Shown here: positions 27,123-36,341 of the stretch, piece after piece
How the letters are laid out: every line of letters begins with the position of its first letter
Position numbering within the stretch: position 1 is the first letter of the stretch
Assembly (NCBI RefSeq): GCF_001422985.1
Contig: NZ_LMNL01000012.1
Span: 313,096-377,095 of the forward strand
DNA: 64,000 bases
Reading direction: 5' to 3'
Source: Methylobacterium sp. Leaf117
GTDB taxonomy: Bacteria > Pseudomonadota > Alphaproteobacteria > Rhizobiales > Beijerinckiaceae
Made by a program: the position numbers and the translations under genes
Notes under the pieces: model-generated
The model's input: only the letters and a program-made list of their open reading frames with translations
What the model was told of the DNA's origin: nothing
Database searches by the model: none

Positions 27123-28291
27123 ACCGGGGTGGCGAGGGCCGAGAGCCCGGAGCCGCCCTCCTGGGCTCCATCCGCGCTCCGGCGGTTCGGGCACGCGAAT
27201 GGATCGCGGGCGCTATCGAGACGATCGAGGCCGATGTCAATCGGTCCGCGGACACACACCTGTTGCGGGTGCCGCTTCCAGCCTGTCCCAGGATCAGCTT
27301 CTACATCAAGGACGAGTCGACGCATCCGACCGGGAGCCTCAAGCACCGCTTGGCCCGCTCGCTTTTCCTCTACGCCCTGTGCAGCGGCTGCATCGGCCCG
27401 GACACGACGATCGTCGAGGCCTCCAGCGGATCGACCGCGGTCAGCGAAGCCTATTTCGCCCAACTGCTCGGATTGCCGTTCATTGCGGTGATGCCGAGGG
27501 CCACCTCCGCCGAAAAAGTCGCCCAGATCGCCCGCTATGGCGGTCGCTCCCACTTCGTCGACACCTCGGGCGCCGTCTATGCTGAGGCCGAGCGGATCGC
27601 GGCCGCGTCTGGCGGCTACTACATGGACCAGTTCACCTTCGCTGAACGGGCGACGGACTGGCGCGGCAACAACAACATCGCGGAATCGATCTTCACCCAG
27701 ATGTCTCATGAGACCGACCCGGTTCCGGCCTGGGTTGTCGTGGGCGCCGGCACCGGCGGTACCTCCGCCACCATCGGACGATTCATCCGCTATCGCCGAC
27801 TCGCGACACGGCTCTGCCTCGCCGACCCGGAAGCTTCGGTGTTTCACCGTCACCTTGCAGACCGCTCCGTACGCAGCCACGAGGGGGGAGCGTCGATCGT
27901 CGAGGGCATCGGCCGCGCACGCTGTGAGCTGTCGTTTCTTCCTGATCTGATCGATCGCAGCGAGGCGATCTCGGACGTGGGGAGCTTGGCCGCCGCCCGC
28001 GTCCTATCCGAGCGGCTCGGCCGCTCCTGCGGGGCCTCGACGGGGACGAACATGTGGGCGGCCGCGCGGATCGTCTCCGACATGGCGGCGGCGGGCGAGC
28101 ACGGCTCCGTCGTGACGCTTCTGTGCGATTCCGGTGAGCGCTATCGCAGCACACATCTCGACCCGGACTGGTTGGCGGACCGCAATCTCGACCTTGCTGC
28201 CCCGCGTGCAGCGATGGAGGCCTTCTTCGACAGGGGCGTCTCGCCGGACCTAGCCCTGGCGGAGCGGAGCCGCTCCAGTACCGGACTGTGA
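27119..28291 (+). CDS. PLP-dependent cysteine synthase/desulfhydrase-like enzyme
   Basis: A 390-residue fold-type II PLP enzyme. The PLP-binding Lys is in [11 protein letters not shown] near residue 76, the substrate loop is [11 protein letters not shown], the phosphate-binding loop is [12 protein letters not shown], and DSGERY lies near the C-terminus. The longer N-terminus and this motif set resemble the actinobacterial Cds1 type (cysteine desulfhydrase) more than CysK. It could release sulfide from cysteine or split a C-S bond of an imported thio-compound; the reaction is inferred. It overlaps the LysE exporter gene. Confidence 0.85.
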   Translation: MNRGGEGREPGAALLGSIRAPAVRAREWIAGAIETIEADVNRSADTHLLRVPLPACPRISFYIKDESTHPTGSLKHRLARSLFLYALCSGCIGPDTTIVEASSGSTAVSEAYFAQLLGLPFIAVMPRATSAEKVAQIARYGGRSHFVDTSGAVYAEAERIAAASGGYYMDQFTFAERATDWRGNNNIAESIFTQMSHETDPVPAWVVVGAGTGGTSATIGRFIRYRRLATRLCLADPEASVFHRHLADRSVRSHEGGASIVEGIGRARCELSFLPDLIDRSEAISDVGSLAAARVLSERLGRSCGASTGTNMWAAARIVSDMAAAGEHGSVVTLLCDSGERYRSTHLDPDWLADRNLDLAAPRAAMEAFFDRGVSPDLALAERSRSSTGL

Positions 28292-28381
28292 CTGCATCCA
28301 TCCGGAAAATCTCAAGCTCGACTGTGGGAACTTGGGCGCCGGCTCAGACAACAAGGTGCGAACCAAGTTTGAGGGACGGCG

Positions 28382-30802
28382 ATGTTCAATGTGTTAAGGC
28401 GATCAGCGTACCGGTCCGGTCTCCCGGTTGTCGCCGCCTTGATGAGCAGCGCGAGCCCGACCTATGCGGGCCTCGATACCCCGGTCGAGCTCGATATCCC
28501 CGCCGGAGACCTCGGCCGCACACTGATCGCGATTTCACGCCAGGGCGGGATCACGATTTCCTTTCCGCCTGAGATCGTCGCCGGCCGTAAGGCTTCGGCC
28601 GTGAAGGGACGGGTCGTCGTCCGGGATGCGCTGATGCGCGTACTCGGAGGAACGGGCCTCCGCCTCGTGCCGGGTTCGGGCGGTGGCGTGACCGTCGTCG
28701 CCGACCGCGGCACAGGCGTCAGCCCCCAGGGTCTCGGCGATATCGCGGCGATCGACGTGACCGACGAGAGTGCGGGTTCGCGGTTCAGCGACGTCGGCTT
28801 CCAAGCCGGCGATGCGGGCACGTCGTCGCGTCTCTCCGGCACGCCGACGAAGGAGTTGGCGAACACGATCACGACCGTGACGCAGAAGGTGATCCAATCG
28901 CAGGTGGTCACGAGCGCCGCCGAGGCGGCGCAGAACGTTTCGGGCGTAACGCTGGGAGCCAGCGGCGATGGCCGCGCCAATTTCGTGATCCGCGGCTTCC
29001 AAACCCAGGGAGTGATGGTCGACGGCATCGGATCCTTCAACCGGAGTATGACTCTTTACGGTCAACCCCCGATCGACAACGTGGAACGCATCGAAGTCTT
29101 GAAAGGACCCAGTGCCATCCTGACGGGTGCGACCGTAGAGGGCGGCGGTGTGAACGTCACCACGAAGCGGCCGACTGAGTCGGTCATCCGCGATGCCACA
29201 GTGCGGTACGGTTCTTACGGCTACAAGACGCTCGCGTTCGATTTCGGTGGTCCCGTCGCCGACGCTCAGGGCTTGACTTACCGTTTCGTTACTTCAGGAA
29301 ATTCGGCAGATAGCAATTATGCAGGCTATCAAGATCCGCACGAATACTTGATTGCACCCAGTGTCCGGTGGACAGACGGCAAAACAAATTTGCTTGCGGG
29401 CCTGAGCTATACGGATCAGATCCGAAAGCCAAGTCAGAATACATTCATTCCAGTATTTGGCGCCGACCCTTCGCACCCCATCCTTCGGCTTCCGAGAGGT
29501 ATTCCAAATATCAATCCGAATTTGGGATATTCCACTAATCTGCTCCAGCTTTTCAGCGAACAATCCCACGACTTCGGGGATGTCTTAGGCGCCAACATTG
29601 TCCTCAACAACCGCCTTCGATACGATACCTCGAGTGATGCCTTGAATTCGGGTACCTGGATCGGCCGTCGGGGGCAAAACGGAACTTATAGTAGTACGCA
29701 AACGAGTGCCGACTATCGATTTTCGCGCCTGTTCGAACAAGTCGATCTGACGAGCACCTACGATGCAGGCTTTGCGCGTCAAACCCTGAAGTTCGGCCTT
29801 GACTATTCCACTACACAAATCGCGTACAGCCAAACGGGAGCGCCGTCTTCTCAGATTTTATTTACAAACCCCTCTCTCGGACTTCCGATTGCTCCTTTAT
29901 TTGTTCCGTCTGTTATACCACCATCAAGCATCGGCGCATTCAACAGCACCTCACTTGGTTACTACGTCATCGACAAAATCGATACGCTGGACAATCGGCT
30001 ACATATCACCGGCAGCGTTCGCTATGACGACTTCTTGTTCAGTTCCACCACCGGCCAGCAGGCTAAATTACCAGTAAAATCAGCTGGCATGACATGGTCT
30101 TCAGGGGCGGTTTTCGACATAACGCCGTACTTTAGCGCTTATGGCAATATCAACACTGGACTAACTCCATCTAATCAAATCGATAAAGATACCGGTATTG
30201 TCAGTCCACCAGAGCAGAGGCATCAATGGGAGGCGGGCGGCCGCGCTTACTTGTTTGACAAGAAATTATCACTCACGGCAGGCTATTTCGATTTGGCCGC
30301 CACGAACGTGACTATCTGCGATCCAAGCGGCTGCAACCCGGTCACGTCTATATTGGTTCCAGGCCAGAAAAGCCGTGGCGTCGAATTTGACCTGCAGGGC
30401 GAAATTTATCCGGGGTTGAATATCATTGCGTCGTTTGCATCGACGGTCGTAAAATTCGTGAGCCCTCAGTACACAAGCCCCTTCGCGGGTATACCGCAAT
30501 ACACCGGTAGCCTCTGGACGACCTATACTTGGCAGGACGGCTTGCTGAGAGGTCTGACGATTGGCGCCGGCGGACACGGAAATTCCGACAGCACGGTTTT
30601 TGATACAAGTAATAAGATCTATCCGGTCCCAGGGTTTATCACCGCTGATGCGTTCATTGGATACGACATCGATCAATGGTCACTCAGCTTTAAGGTCAAT
30701 AATCTTCTGAATAAATATTACTACAATCCCAGCTACGACAGTCGATTTATCGGTATTGGCCAAGGAAGGAACTTTCTTTTCGCCGCAAAAACGTCATTTT
30801 AG
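28382..30802 (+). CDS. TonB-dependent siderophore-type receptor with STN domain
   Basis: An 806-residue outer-membrane receptor. It has a signal peptide (1-29), an STN signalling domain (about 35-100, ELDIPAGDLGRTL to TVVADR), a plug domain (about 155-275, FVIRGFQTQGVMVDGI and VEVLKGPSAIL-like segments) and a 22-strand barrel ending in an aromatic residue (AAKTSF). The STN domain normally talks to a FecR-type anti-sigma factor, yet no fecI/fecR is in the window. GC content falls sharply after about 29290: the barrel is encoded by much AT-richer DNA than the plug, as if it had been exchanged. The start has a GAGGGA site. Confidence 0.93.
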   Translation: MFNVLRRSAYRSGLPVVAALMSSASPTYAGLDTPVELDIPAGDLGRTLIAISRQGGITISFPPEIVAGRKASAVKGRVVVRDALMRVLGGTGLRLVPGSGGGVTVVADRGTGVSPQGLGDIAAIDVTDESAGSRFSDVGFQAGDAGTSSRLSGTPTKELANTITTVTQKVIQSQVVTSAAEAAQNVSGVTLGASGDGRANFVIRGFQTQGVMVDGIGSFNRSMTLYGQPPIDNVERIEVLKGPSAILTGATVEGGGVNVTTKRPTESVIRDATVRYGSYGYKTLAFDFGGPVADAQGLTYRFVTSGNSADSNYAGYQDPHEYLIAPSVRWTDGKTNLLAGLSYTDQIRKPSQNTFIPVFGADPSHPILRLPRGIPNINPNLGYSTNLLQLFSEQSHDFGDVLGANIVLNNRLRYDTSSDALNSGTWIGRRGQNGTYSSTQTSADYRFSRLFEQVDLTSTYDAGFARQTLKFGLDYSTTQIAYSQTGAPSSQILFTNPSLGLPIAPLFVPSVIPPSSIGAFNSTSLGYYVIDKIDTLDNRLHITGSVRYDDFLFSSTTGQQAKLPVKSAGMTWSSGAVFDITPYFSAYGNINTGLTPSNQIDKDTGIVSPPEQRHQWEAGGRAYLFDKKLSLTAGYFDLAATNVTICDPSGCNPVTSILVPGQKSRGVEFDLQGEIYPGLNIIASFASTVVKFVSPQYTSPFAGIPQYTGSLWTTYTWQDGLLRGLTIGAGGHGNSDSTVFDTSNKIYPVPGFITADAFIGYDIDQWSLSFKVNNLLNKYYYNPSYDSRFIGIGQGRNFLFAAKTSF

Positions 30803-30951
30803 CGACCAATTCTCCAATGCTTCACTGTCGAGGGAGGGTTAATAGTCTCAGTAAGCAGTGTTGCTCAACGATTAATTCGAGACCTCGAATCTCGGTATGC
30901 TCGACGCTTTTCGTAGGCCCAGGGGTCACGCCTAAACTTTAATCGGAACAT

Positions 30952-32676
30952 ATGGCCGCCGGTCCCGCAGAGTACCAATCCCGCGTCGACGCGTCGCTGT
31001 TCCGTCGCGTTCTCCGTCTGACGCTCCCATTTTGGCGCAGGCGGCAAGCATGGCCGGCCTGGATCGGGCTGGCCGTGCTGCTTGGCCAGGGAATGCTGCT
31101 CTCCTACCTCGTCGTGCGCGCCGCCGGATTGCTCAAGGAAATGACGGACGGGCTCCTGAATGGAGATCGGGCGGTATTCGAGGCTACGCTCCTCGCCTAT
31201 CTACTTGTCTTCACGGCCAAGACCCTTGTTCCGCAAGCCCGCTTCATCGTCGACGCCTTCGTCGAGGCGGCTTGGTCCCGTTGGTTGAATCGGCACGTGA
31301 TCGACCAATATTTGGCTAAGCGCGCCTATTACGACATCCGGCTGCAAGGTGATCTCGACAATCCCGACCAACGGATCGCAGACACCGTCGGGCCGTTCGT
31401 GACGCAGGTGATTCAAATCCTGCAATGGACGGTGAGTGTCGTGGCCCGTCTCGGCGCAGCCGTCGTTGTTTTCGTTTCCCTCGACCCTCGCTTTCTCGTC
31501 ATCGTGCCACTGCTCGGGTTGGTTCAACTCGCCGCAACGATTCTGACGATCCCCCCCGATGTACGACGGCAGGTTGCCGTTCAAGTCGCCGAAGGCGAGC
31601 TGCGCCGCGACCTCATTCACATCCGCGATCACGCGGAGGCCATCGCCTTTTACGGTGGCGAGGCCATGGAGCGGCGCACGGTGATGATGCGCGTGAGCGC
31701 TGCGGCCGACCGGATTTTCCGCTTGGCGCGGTTTCAGGCTTTCCTATTCCTGACGGTGCATGCCGGCTTGGCCTTCGCCTGGATGGCACTGCCCTATGCC
31801 GTACTGAGCGAGGAGGTCTCCAGCGGTACGCTGACCTACGGAACCTTGGCGCAGGCCACGGCCATCACCCTGATGATGCGCGGGGTCATCGACACGATCT
31901 CGTCCATCGTCGCCTCCTTTGGCGAGCTTGCCGTCCAGGTCGCCCGGCTCGCCCCCCTGCAAGAACGCTTCGACGCCCTTGCACAATTCCGCCTCGGAAG
32001 CCCCGGAATTCGATTGCAGCGCGGGCACGGTCACATTGCGGTGGACGCGCTCACCCTCGTAACGCCCGATGGTACCCGGCGCCTCGCGACCGATCTATCC
32101 CTCAGGATCCGGCAAGGGGAAAGCTTGGTGATTGTCGGGGAAACCGGTGTCGGCAAGAGTTCGCTCCTGCGTGCGATGGCCGGACTTTGGAGCCGGGGGC
32201 AGGGCCAGATTACCATGCCGCCCATCCGCGACACCCTGTTTCTCCCTCAGCGCCCCTACCTCACAGGAGGCTCGCTCCGAGGGCAACTTCTCTACCCGCA
32301 CGGGTCGGAAACATCCGACGACGAACTCCTGGCTGTTCTTGAGGCGGTGCGCCTCCCCGACCTTGCGGCGGCTCATGGGGGGCTCACGGCGATTCGCGAT
32401 TGGGCACAGATCTTGTCCGGTGGCGAGCAGCAGCGCGTCGCTTTCGCCCGTGCGCTCCTCGCGCGTCCGGCCTTCGTGTTTCTCGACGAAGCCACCAGTG
32501 CCCTCGATGCCGAAACGGAAGGGCATCTCTACGCGCGCCTGGCCCGCAGCGGTGCAAGCTTCATCAGTGTCGGGCACCGGATCGGCATCGTTGAGCATCA
32601 CAGCTCCATTCTGACGTTGCATCCCGGCGGCCGGTGGGATCTCGCTCCCGTTCTGACGCGGGCCGACGCGTCGTGA
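30952..32676 (+). CDS. BclA/YddA-type ABC transporter (SbmA/BacA-like + ATPase)
   Basis: A 574-residue fused permease-ATPase. The membrane domain (about 20-330, six helices) carries the DNPDQRIADT signature and the EAIAFYGGE segment of the SbmA/BacA-like (ABC_membrane_2) family. The ATPase has Walker A GETGVGKSS, signature LSGGEQQR and Walker B FVFLDEATSALD. SbmA/BacA-like proteins import peptides, and BclA of Bradyrhizobium combines this domain with an ATPase. The next gene is a paralogue overlapping by 4 bp, so they may form a heterodimer. The location after a TonB receptor and peptidases supports inner-membrane import of a peptide-like compound. Confidence 0.92.
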   Translation: MAAGPAEYQSRVDASLFRRVLRLTLPFWRRRQAWPAWIGLAVLLGQGMLLSYLVVRAAGLLKEMTDGLLNGDRAVFEATLLAYLLVFTAKTLVPQARFIVDAFVEAAWSRWLNRHVIDQYLAKRAYYDIRLQGDLDNPDQRIADTVGPFVTQVIQILQWTVSVVARLGAAVVVFVSLDPRFLVIVPLLGLVQLAATILTIPPDVRRQVAVQVAEGELRRDLIHIRDHAEAIAFYGGEAMERRTVMMRVSAAADRIFRLARFQAFLFLTVHAGLAFAWMALPYAVLSEEVSSGTLTYGTLAQATAITLMMRGVIDTISSIVASFGELAVQVARLAPLQERFDALAQFRLGSPGIRLQRGHGHIAVDALTLVTPDGTRRLATDLSLRIRQGESLVIVGETGVGKSSLLRAMAGLWSRGQGQITMPPIRDTLFLPQRPYLTGGSLRGQLLYPHGSETSDDELLAVLEAVRLPDLAAAHGGLTAIRDWAQILSGGEQQRVAFARALLARPAFVFLDEATSALDAETEGHLYARLARSGASFISVGHRIGIVEHHSSILTLHPGGRWDLAPVLTRADAS

Positions 32677-34457
32677 ACACCGCAAGTCCGGCGGCACCGC
32701 ACGTCGACCCCTCGGCGTCGAGCGTCGTGAACAGAGCCGATCTCGGGCTTGATCTTCGGCTGCTTCGGCGCGTCGCGCGCTTCTTCCTGCCGTTCTGGAC
32801 CCGGCGCGTAGCGTGGCCCTATTGGATCGGCATGGCCGCGATCCTGAGTCAAACCAGCGTGGGTACTCTCCTTAATCTCGCCTCGTCGTACGCCCTTCGG
32901 GACATGACAAACGCGCTTACGAGCCACGATGAGGCGCTGTTCCGCTGGAAGTTCTTCCTCTACGCTGGGTTCTTCCTTGGCGACATCCTTCTGGGTGGGC
33001 TGGCAATGATCGTCGCCGCCTGGATCACCAAGGGCTGGCGAATCTGGCTGACCGCGTGGATTACGGACCGATACCTGGGAGCGCGCGTCTACTACGACAT
33101 CGCCCAGCGCGGCGACCTCGACAATCCTGACCAGCGCATCCAAGAGAGCCTCGCCACCGTCGTGCGCCAGTTCTTCGGCCTTCCGATTCAGGTCTTTGGC
33201 CTGGTGGGCAGTCTCGCCGCAGGCAGTGCCGTGCTGACCACGATCGATAGCCGGCTGGTGCTGGTGGTCGTCGGCCTCAGCCTCGGCCAAGCCATCGCGA
33301 CCTACCTCGGCTACGTGCCGCTGGTGCGCCTGCGCTACGTGACTGCCATGGCCACCGGAAACCTGCGTTACGGTCTCGCCCGGATCCACGCCAACGCAGA
33401 GGCCATCGCGTTCTATCGCGGCGAGCCGGTCGAACGGGTCCAACTGCACGCGCAGGTGGGGATGGCAGTGCAGCGCGACCTCATGGTCACGTTGTTCCGG
33501 CGCGGAGTGACGGATATGGCGCCACTCCTCTTCGGAGTGGCCTGGGTCGGCGCCCCCTATCTCGTTCTCGCCCCGAGACTGTTCGCGGGCGAGATCGATT
33601 TCGGGACTTTGACACAGGGCATCGCAGTCTCGGTCACGGTCGCCAACGGGGCCTCGAGCCTGCTCGGCATCCTGGCGCCACTTTCCGGAATCGCTCCCCA
33701 TACGGTCCGGATCGCACAAATCGTCGAACGCTTCGATGCGCTTTCGAAGCGGCAAGCGATGGACGTGGGTATCGCCCTCGAACGTCGGCACGACACAGTA
33801 GCGCTCGACGGCCTGAGCCTAGAGACGCCGGGGGGCGAGCAACGGCTCGCGCAGAACCTGAACCTGACGCTGGGTCCGCGCGAGAACCTCATCATCGTAG
33901 GCCAAACCGGTGTTGGCAAAAGTTCGCTCCTGCGTGCAATGGCGGGCTTATGGACGCGCGGGACGGGCAGGGTGGTGATGCCTCCTGCCGCCGATTGCCT
34001 TTTCCTGCCTCAGCGCCCCTACGTCACGCTAGGCGACCTGCGAACCCAACTTCTCTACCCCGATGCGCCTGACATCCCCGACCTTGTCCTGCTCGATGCA
34101 TTGAAGACGGTACGTCTCGGTGATCTCGCGGCGAACCATGGCGGTCTCTCGATGGTCAAGGACTGGGGACAAATCCTGTCTCTCGGAGAACAACAGCGTT
34201 TGGCCTTCGCCCGCGTGCTGATTGCGCGCCCCCGGTTGGTCCTGCTCGACGAGGCGACGAGCGCGGTGGATAGCGCGACGGAAGCCCATCTTTACAGCGT
34301 GTTGGCGCGGGCGGGAGCCCGTTACGTCAGCGTCGGGCATCGTGAGGGCATCCTGAAATACCATGCACAGATGCTGACGCTCGCTCCGGGAGGCGCCTGG
34401 ACACTGACGGCCACTAAGAGCCTGTTTGAGGCGGCTTCTTTTAGGCTGGGTTGTTGA
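32673..34457 (+). CDS. Second BclA/YddA-type ABC transporter, 3' end altered by IS
   Basis: A 594-residue paralogue of the preceding transporter, with the same DNPDQRIQES and EAIAFYRGE signatures, Walker A GQTGVGKSS, signature LSLGEQQR (second Gly replaced by Leu, as in other YddA-type proteins) and Walker B LVLLDEATSAVD. The GTG start overlaps the upstream stop (GTGA). An IS5-family element is inserted at 34418, and the last 13 codons are read from the element, so the natural C-terminus is lost; all catalytic motifs lie upstream, so function may survive. Confidence 0.9.
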   Translation: MNTASPAAPHVDPSASSVVNRADLGLDLRLLRRVARFFLPFWTRRVAWPYWIGMAAILSQTSVGTLLNLASSYALRDMTNALTSHDEALFRWKFFLYAGFFLGDILLGGLAMIVAAWITKGWRIWLTAWITDRYLGARVYYDIAQRGDLDNPDQRIQESLATVVRQFFGLPIQVFGLVGSLAAGSAVLTTIDSRLVLVVVGLSLGQAIATYLGYVPLVRLRYVTAMATGNLRYGLARIHANAEAIAFYRGEPVERVQLHAQVGMAVQRDLMVTLFRRGVTDMAPLLFGVAWVGAPYLVLAPRLFAGEIDFGTLTQGIAVSVTVANGASSLLGILAPLSGIAPHTVRIAQIVERFDALSKRQAMDVGIALERRHDTVALDGLSLETPGGEQRLAQNLNLTLGPRENLIIVGQTGVGKSSLLRAMAGLWTRGTGRVVMPPAADCLFLPQRPYVTLGDLRTQLLYPDAPDIPDLVLLDALKTVRLGDLAANHGGLSMVKDWGQILSLGEQQRLAFARVLIARPRLVLLDEATSAVDSATEAHLYSVLARAGARYVSVGHREGILKYHAQMLTLAPGGAWTLTATKSLFEAASFRLGC

Positions 34458-35340
34458 TGGCGTTGGCGGCCATCAGGCTGACGGCGCAGGCAAGGCGACC
34501 CGTTGCGACGTCAAGGCGACCGGCGCGCTCGCGGTGTAGGCCGGCCCAATGGCTGAGCCAGCCGAAGGTCCTCTCCACGACCCAGCGCCGCTCCAAGACG
34601 ACGAAGCTCTTCTGGTCCGGCAATTTCTCGACGACACGGTGGCGCATGCTATGGACGAGGCACCATTCTTGGCAGCGCTCGGCCGTGAAGGCACCGTCGA
34701 AGATGGCCAGTCGCAGGCTGGGCCACGTCTCCTTGCCATTATCGAGAGCCGGGAGCGTGTCACGATCCTGCACGTTTGCTGGCACGACGGCGAGCGCCAG
34801 CACGTGCCCTTCGGCATCGACCAATGCGACGCGTTTGCGCCCGACCAGCTTCTTGGCTCCGTCATAACCGCGTGGCCCGCGCACACCGATGCACTTGATG
34901 CTTTGTGTGTCGACGATTGCCAGCCGCGGCTCCGGTCGGCGCCCGCAACGCTGTCGTTGCCGGCGGGTCAGATTTCGCATCAGGTCCTCGAACAGGCCCT
35001 TCTCGATCCAGCGTCGGAACCAGCCGTAGACCGTACGCCAGGGTGGAAAGCCCGCTGGCAGCGCCCGCCACGCGCCGACAACCCGCAGGTGCCAAGCAAT
35101 CGCTGCCAGCACTTGGCGCGCAGGCGTCGCTCCCGGACTGTTTGGCGGATCTGCCCGCTCCACGAAGCGGGTGACCTCGTCCAAGCCTGCCTGCAGCACC
35201 ATGTCCTTCAGATGCGCCTCATGACGCGTCCGATGTCGGTCCGTCCACATCTGCACTCCACTCCGCTCCGCCAGGCGGAATTCGTGTTTGCACACGAGGC
35301 AGATGGGGACGGACGGCTCAGGGGCTCAAACAGGCTCTAA
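34415..35340. mobile_element. IS5-family insertion sequence, about 920 bp, intact
   Basis: The element runs from 34418 to 35337. Its ends are perfect 13-bp inverted repeats, GAGCCTGTTTGAG at the left and CTCAAACAGGCTC at the right. The target duplication is TAA (34415-34417 and 35338-35340), as usual for IS5-family elements. It encodes one transposase on the minus strand and interrupts the 3' end of the second ABC transporter gene. Confidence 0.92.
34441..35295 (-). CDS. IS5-family transposase
   Basis: A 284-residue DDE transposase. The catalytic residues are visible as D in LAIVDTQS, D in LAIFDGAF and E in RWVVERTFGWL. An N-terminal helical DNA-binding part precedes them. The true start may be the internal Met before WTDRHRT, 15 residues in. 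It appears intact and therefore potentially active. Confidence 0.93.
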   Translation of the reverse strand: MCKHEFRLAERSGVQMWTDRHRTRHEAHLKDMVLQAGLDEVTRFVERADPPNSPGATPARQVLAAIAWHLRVVGAWRALPAGFPPWRTVYGWFRRWIEKGLFEDLMRNLTRRQRQRCGRRPEPRLAIVDTQSIKCIGVRGPRGYDGAKKLVGRKRVALVDAEGHVLALAVVPANVQDRDTLPALDNGKETWPSLRLAIFDGAFTAERCQEWCLVHSMRHRVVEKLPDQKSFVVLERRWVVERTFGWLSHWAGLHRERAGRLDVATGRLACAVSLMAANAINNPA

Positions 35341-36285
35341 GAGTCTGTCCGGGATCATTTTGGGGTTTGGCAGAGCTTACGGATCATGAGGCGGACGGAG
35401 GCCCAGTTGAGGAAGGCCAGGGCCTTTCGGCTGTGGCATTCCCAGTCCTTGGCGAGGCGGCGGCAGCGGTTCAGCCAAGCGAAGGTTCGCTCGACGATCC
35501 AGCGTTTTGGCAGCACGGTGAAGCCCTTCGCCGTGACGGCGTCGGGCTGATCGGATCGCTTGACGATCTCGACATCGACCCGTCGGCACGCGCGACGTAG
35601 TCCGGCCTGGAAGCGCGGTCCCTGATAGCCGCCGTCGGCGTAGAGCTTGAGCAGGAACGGATAGAGGCCGAACAGGGTCGCCATCACCCACACCCCGCCG
35701 TCGCGGTCCTGCACGCCGGCCGAATGCACCAGGGCGTGCATCAGCAGACCCTGGGTGTCGACGAGGATGTGGCGCTTCTTCCCTTTGATCTTCTTGCCCG
35801 CGTCGAAGCCGGGCGGATCGATCGACGCCCCCCTTTTTCCGCGCCCTTGACGCTCTGGCTGTCGATGATCGCTGCCGTCGGGCTCGCCTCGCGTCCCGCC
35901 TGCTCCCGGCACTGCACGAACAGCGCGTGATGGATGCGCATCAGCGTACCATTGTAGTCCCACAGGTCGAAGTAGCCGTAGACCGTGCTGCGGGCCGGCA
36001 TATCCGTGGGCAAGGCCCGCCACTGACAGCCTGTGCTCAACACGTACATCAGGGCGTCCACCACGGCCCGGGTCTCGACCGTGCGCTTGTTCCCGCCCCG
36101 CTTGGCCGGCGGGATCAGCGGCGCAATCACGCCCCATTCCGCGTCCGTCAGGTCGCTCGCGTAGCGCAGCGCGCTCCGGTCATAGCGGGCTCGGTTCTCG
36201 GTCGTCCACATCAGCAAAGGCCTTTCTCAGCCCTCGCTTGGATCACAACCTGCTCAGATTGCACACCTTGTTACCGAACAGACAC
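35341..36285. mobile_element. IS5-family (IS427/IS1031-like) insertion sequence
   Basis: About 945 bp, abutting the first element. Imperfect terminal repeats match at 12 of 16 positions: left GAGTCTGTCCGGGATC, right (complement) GTGTCTGTTCGGTAAC. The flanks do not match (TAA on the left, TTA on the right), so there is no clean target duplication, which suggests recombination or deletion at one end. It carries a two-frame transposase. Confidence 0.82.
35355..36217 (-). CDS. Two-frame IS5-type transposase (probable -1 frameshift)
   Basis: The first frame (36217 down to 35741) encodes the N-terminal part (LTDAEWGVIAPLIPP, then IIDSQSVKGAEKGG with the first catalytic Asp). The second (reading to 35355) continues with GKKRHILVDTQG, the Asp in LYADGGYQG and the Glu in RWIVERTFAWLN. 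They meet at an A5G6 run near 35831-35841, where a -1 slip joins them into about 286 residues. IS427/IS1031-type elements use such programmed slippage, so this is probably functional rather than broken. Confidence 0.85.
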
Positions 36286-36341
36286 TTAGCAGCAAATGCC
36301 CATTCACCTGATCGCATTATCATTTAGGGGTTGCAGAAGCC

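Noticed and set aside
35355-36217. Second IS5-type transposase as a pseudogene because of its frameshift
   Set aside because: The frames meet at an A5G6 slippery run and together give a full DDE transposase, as in elements using programmed -1 slippage.
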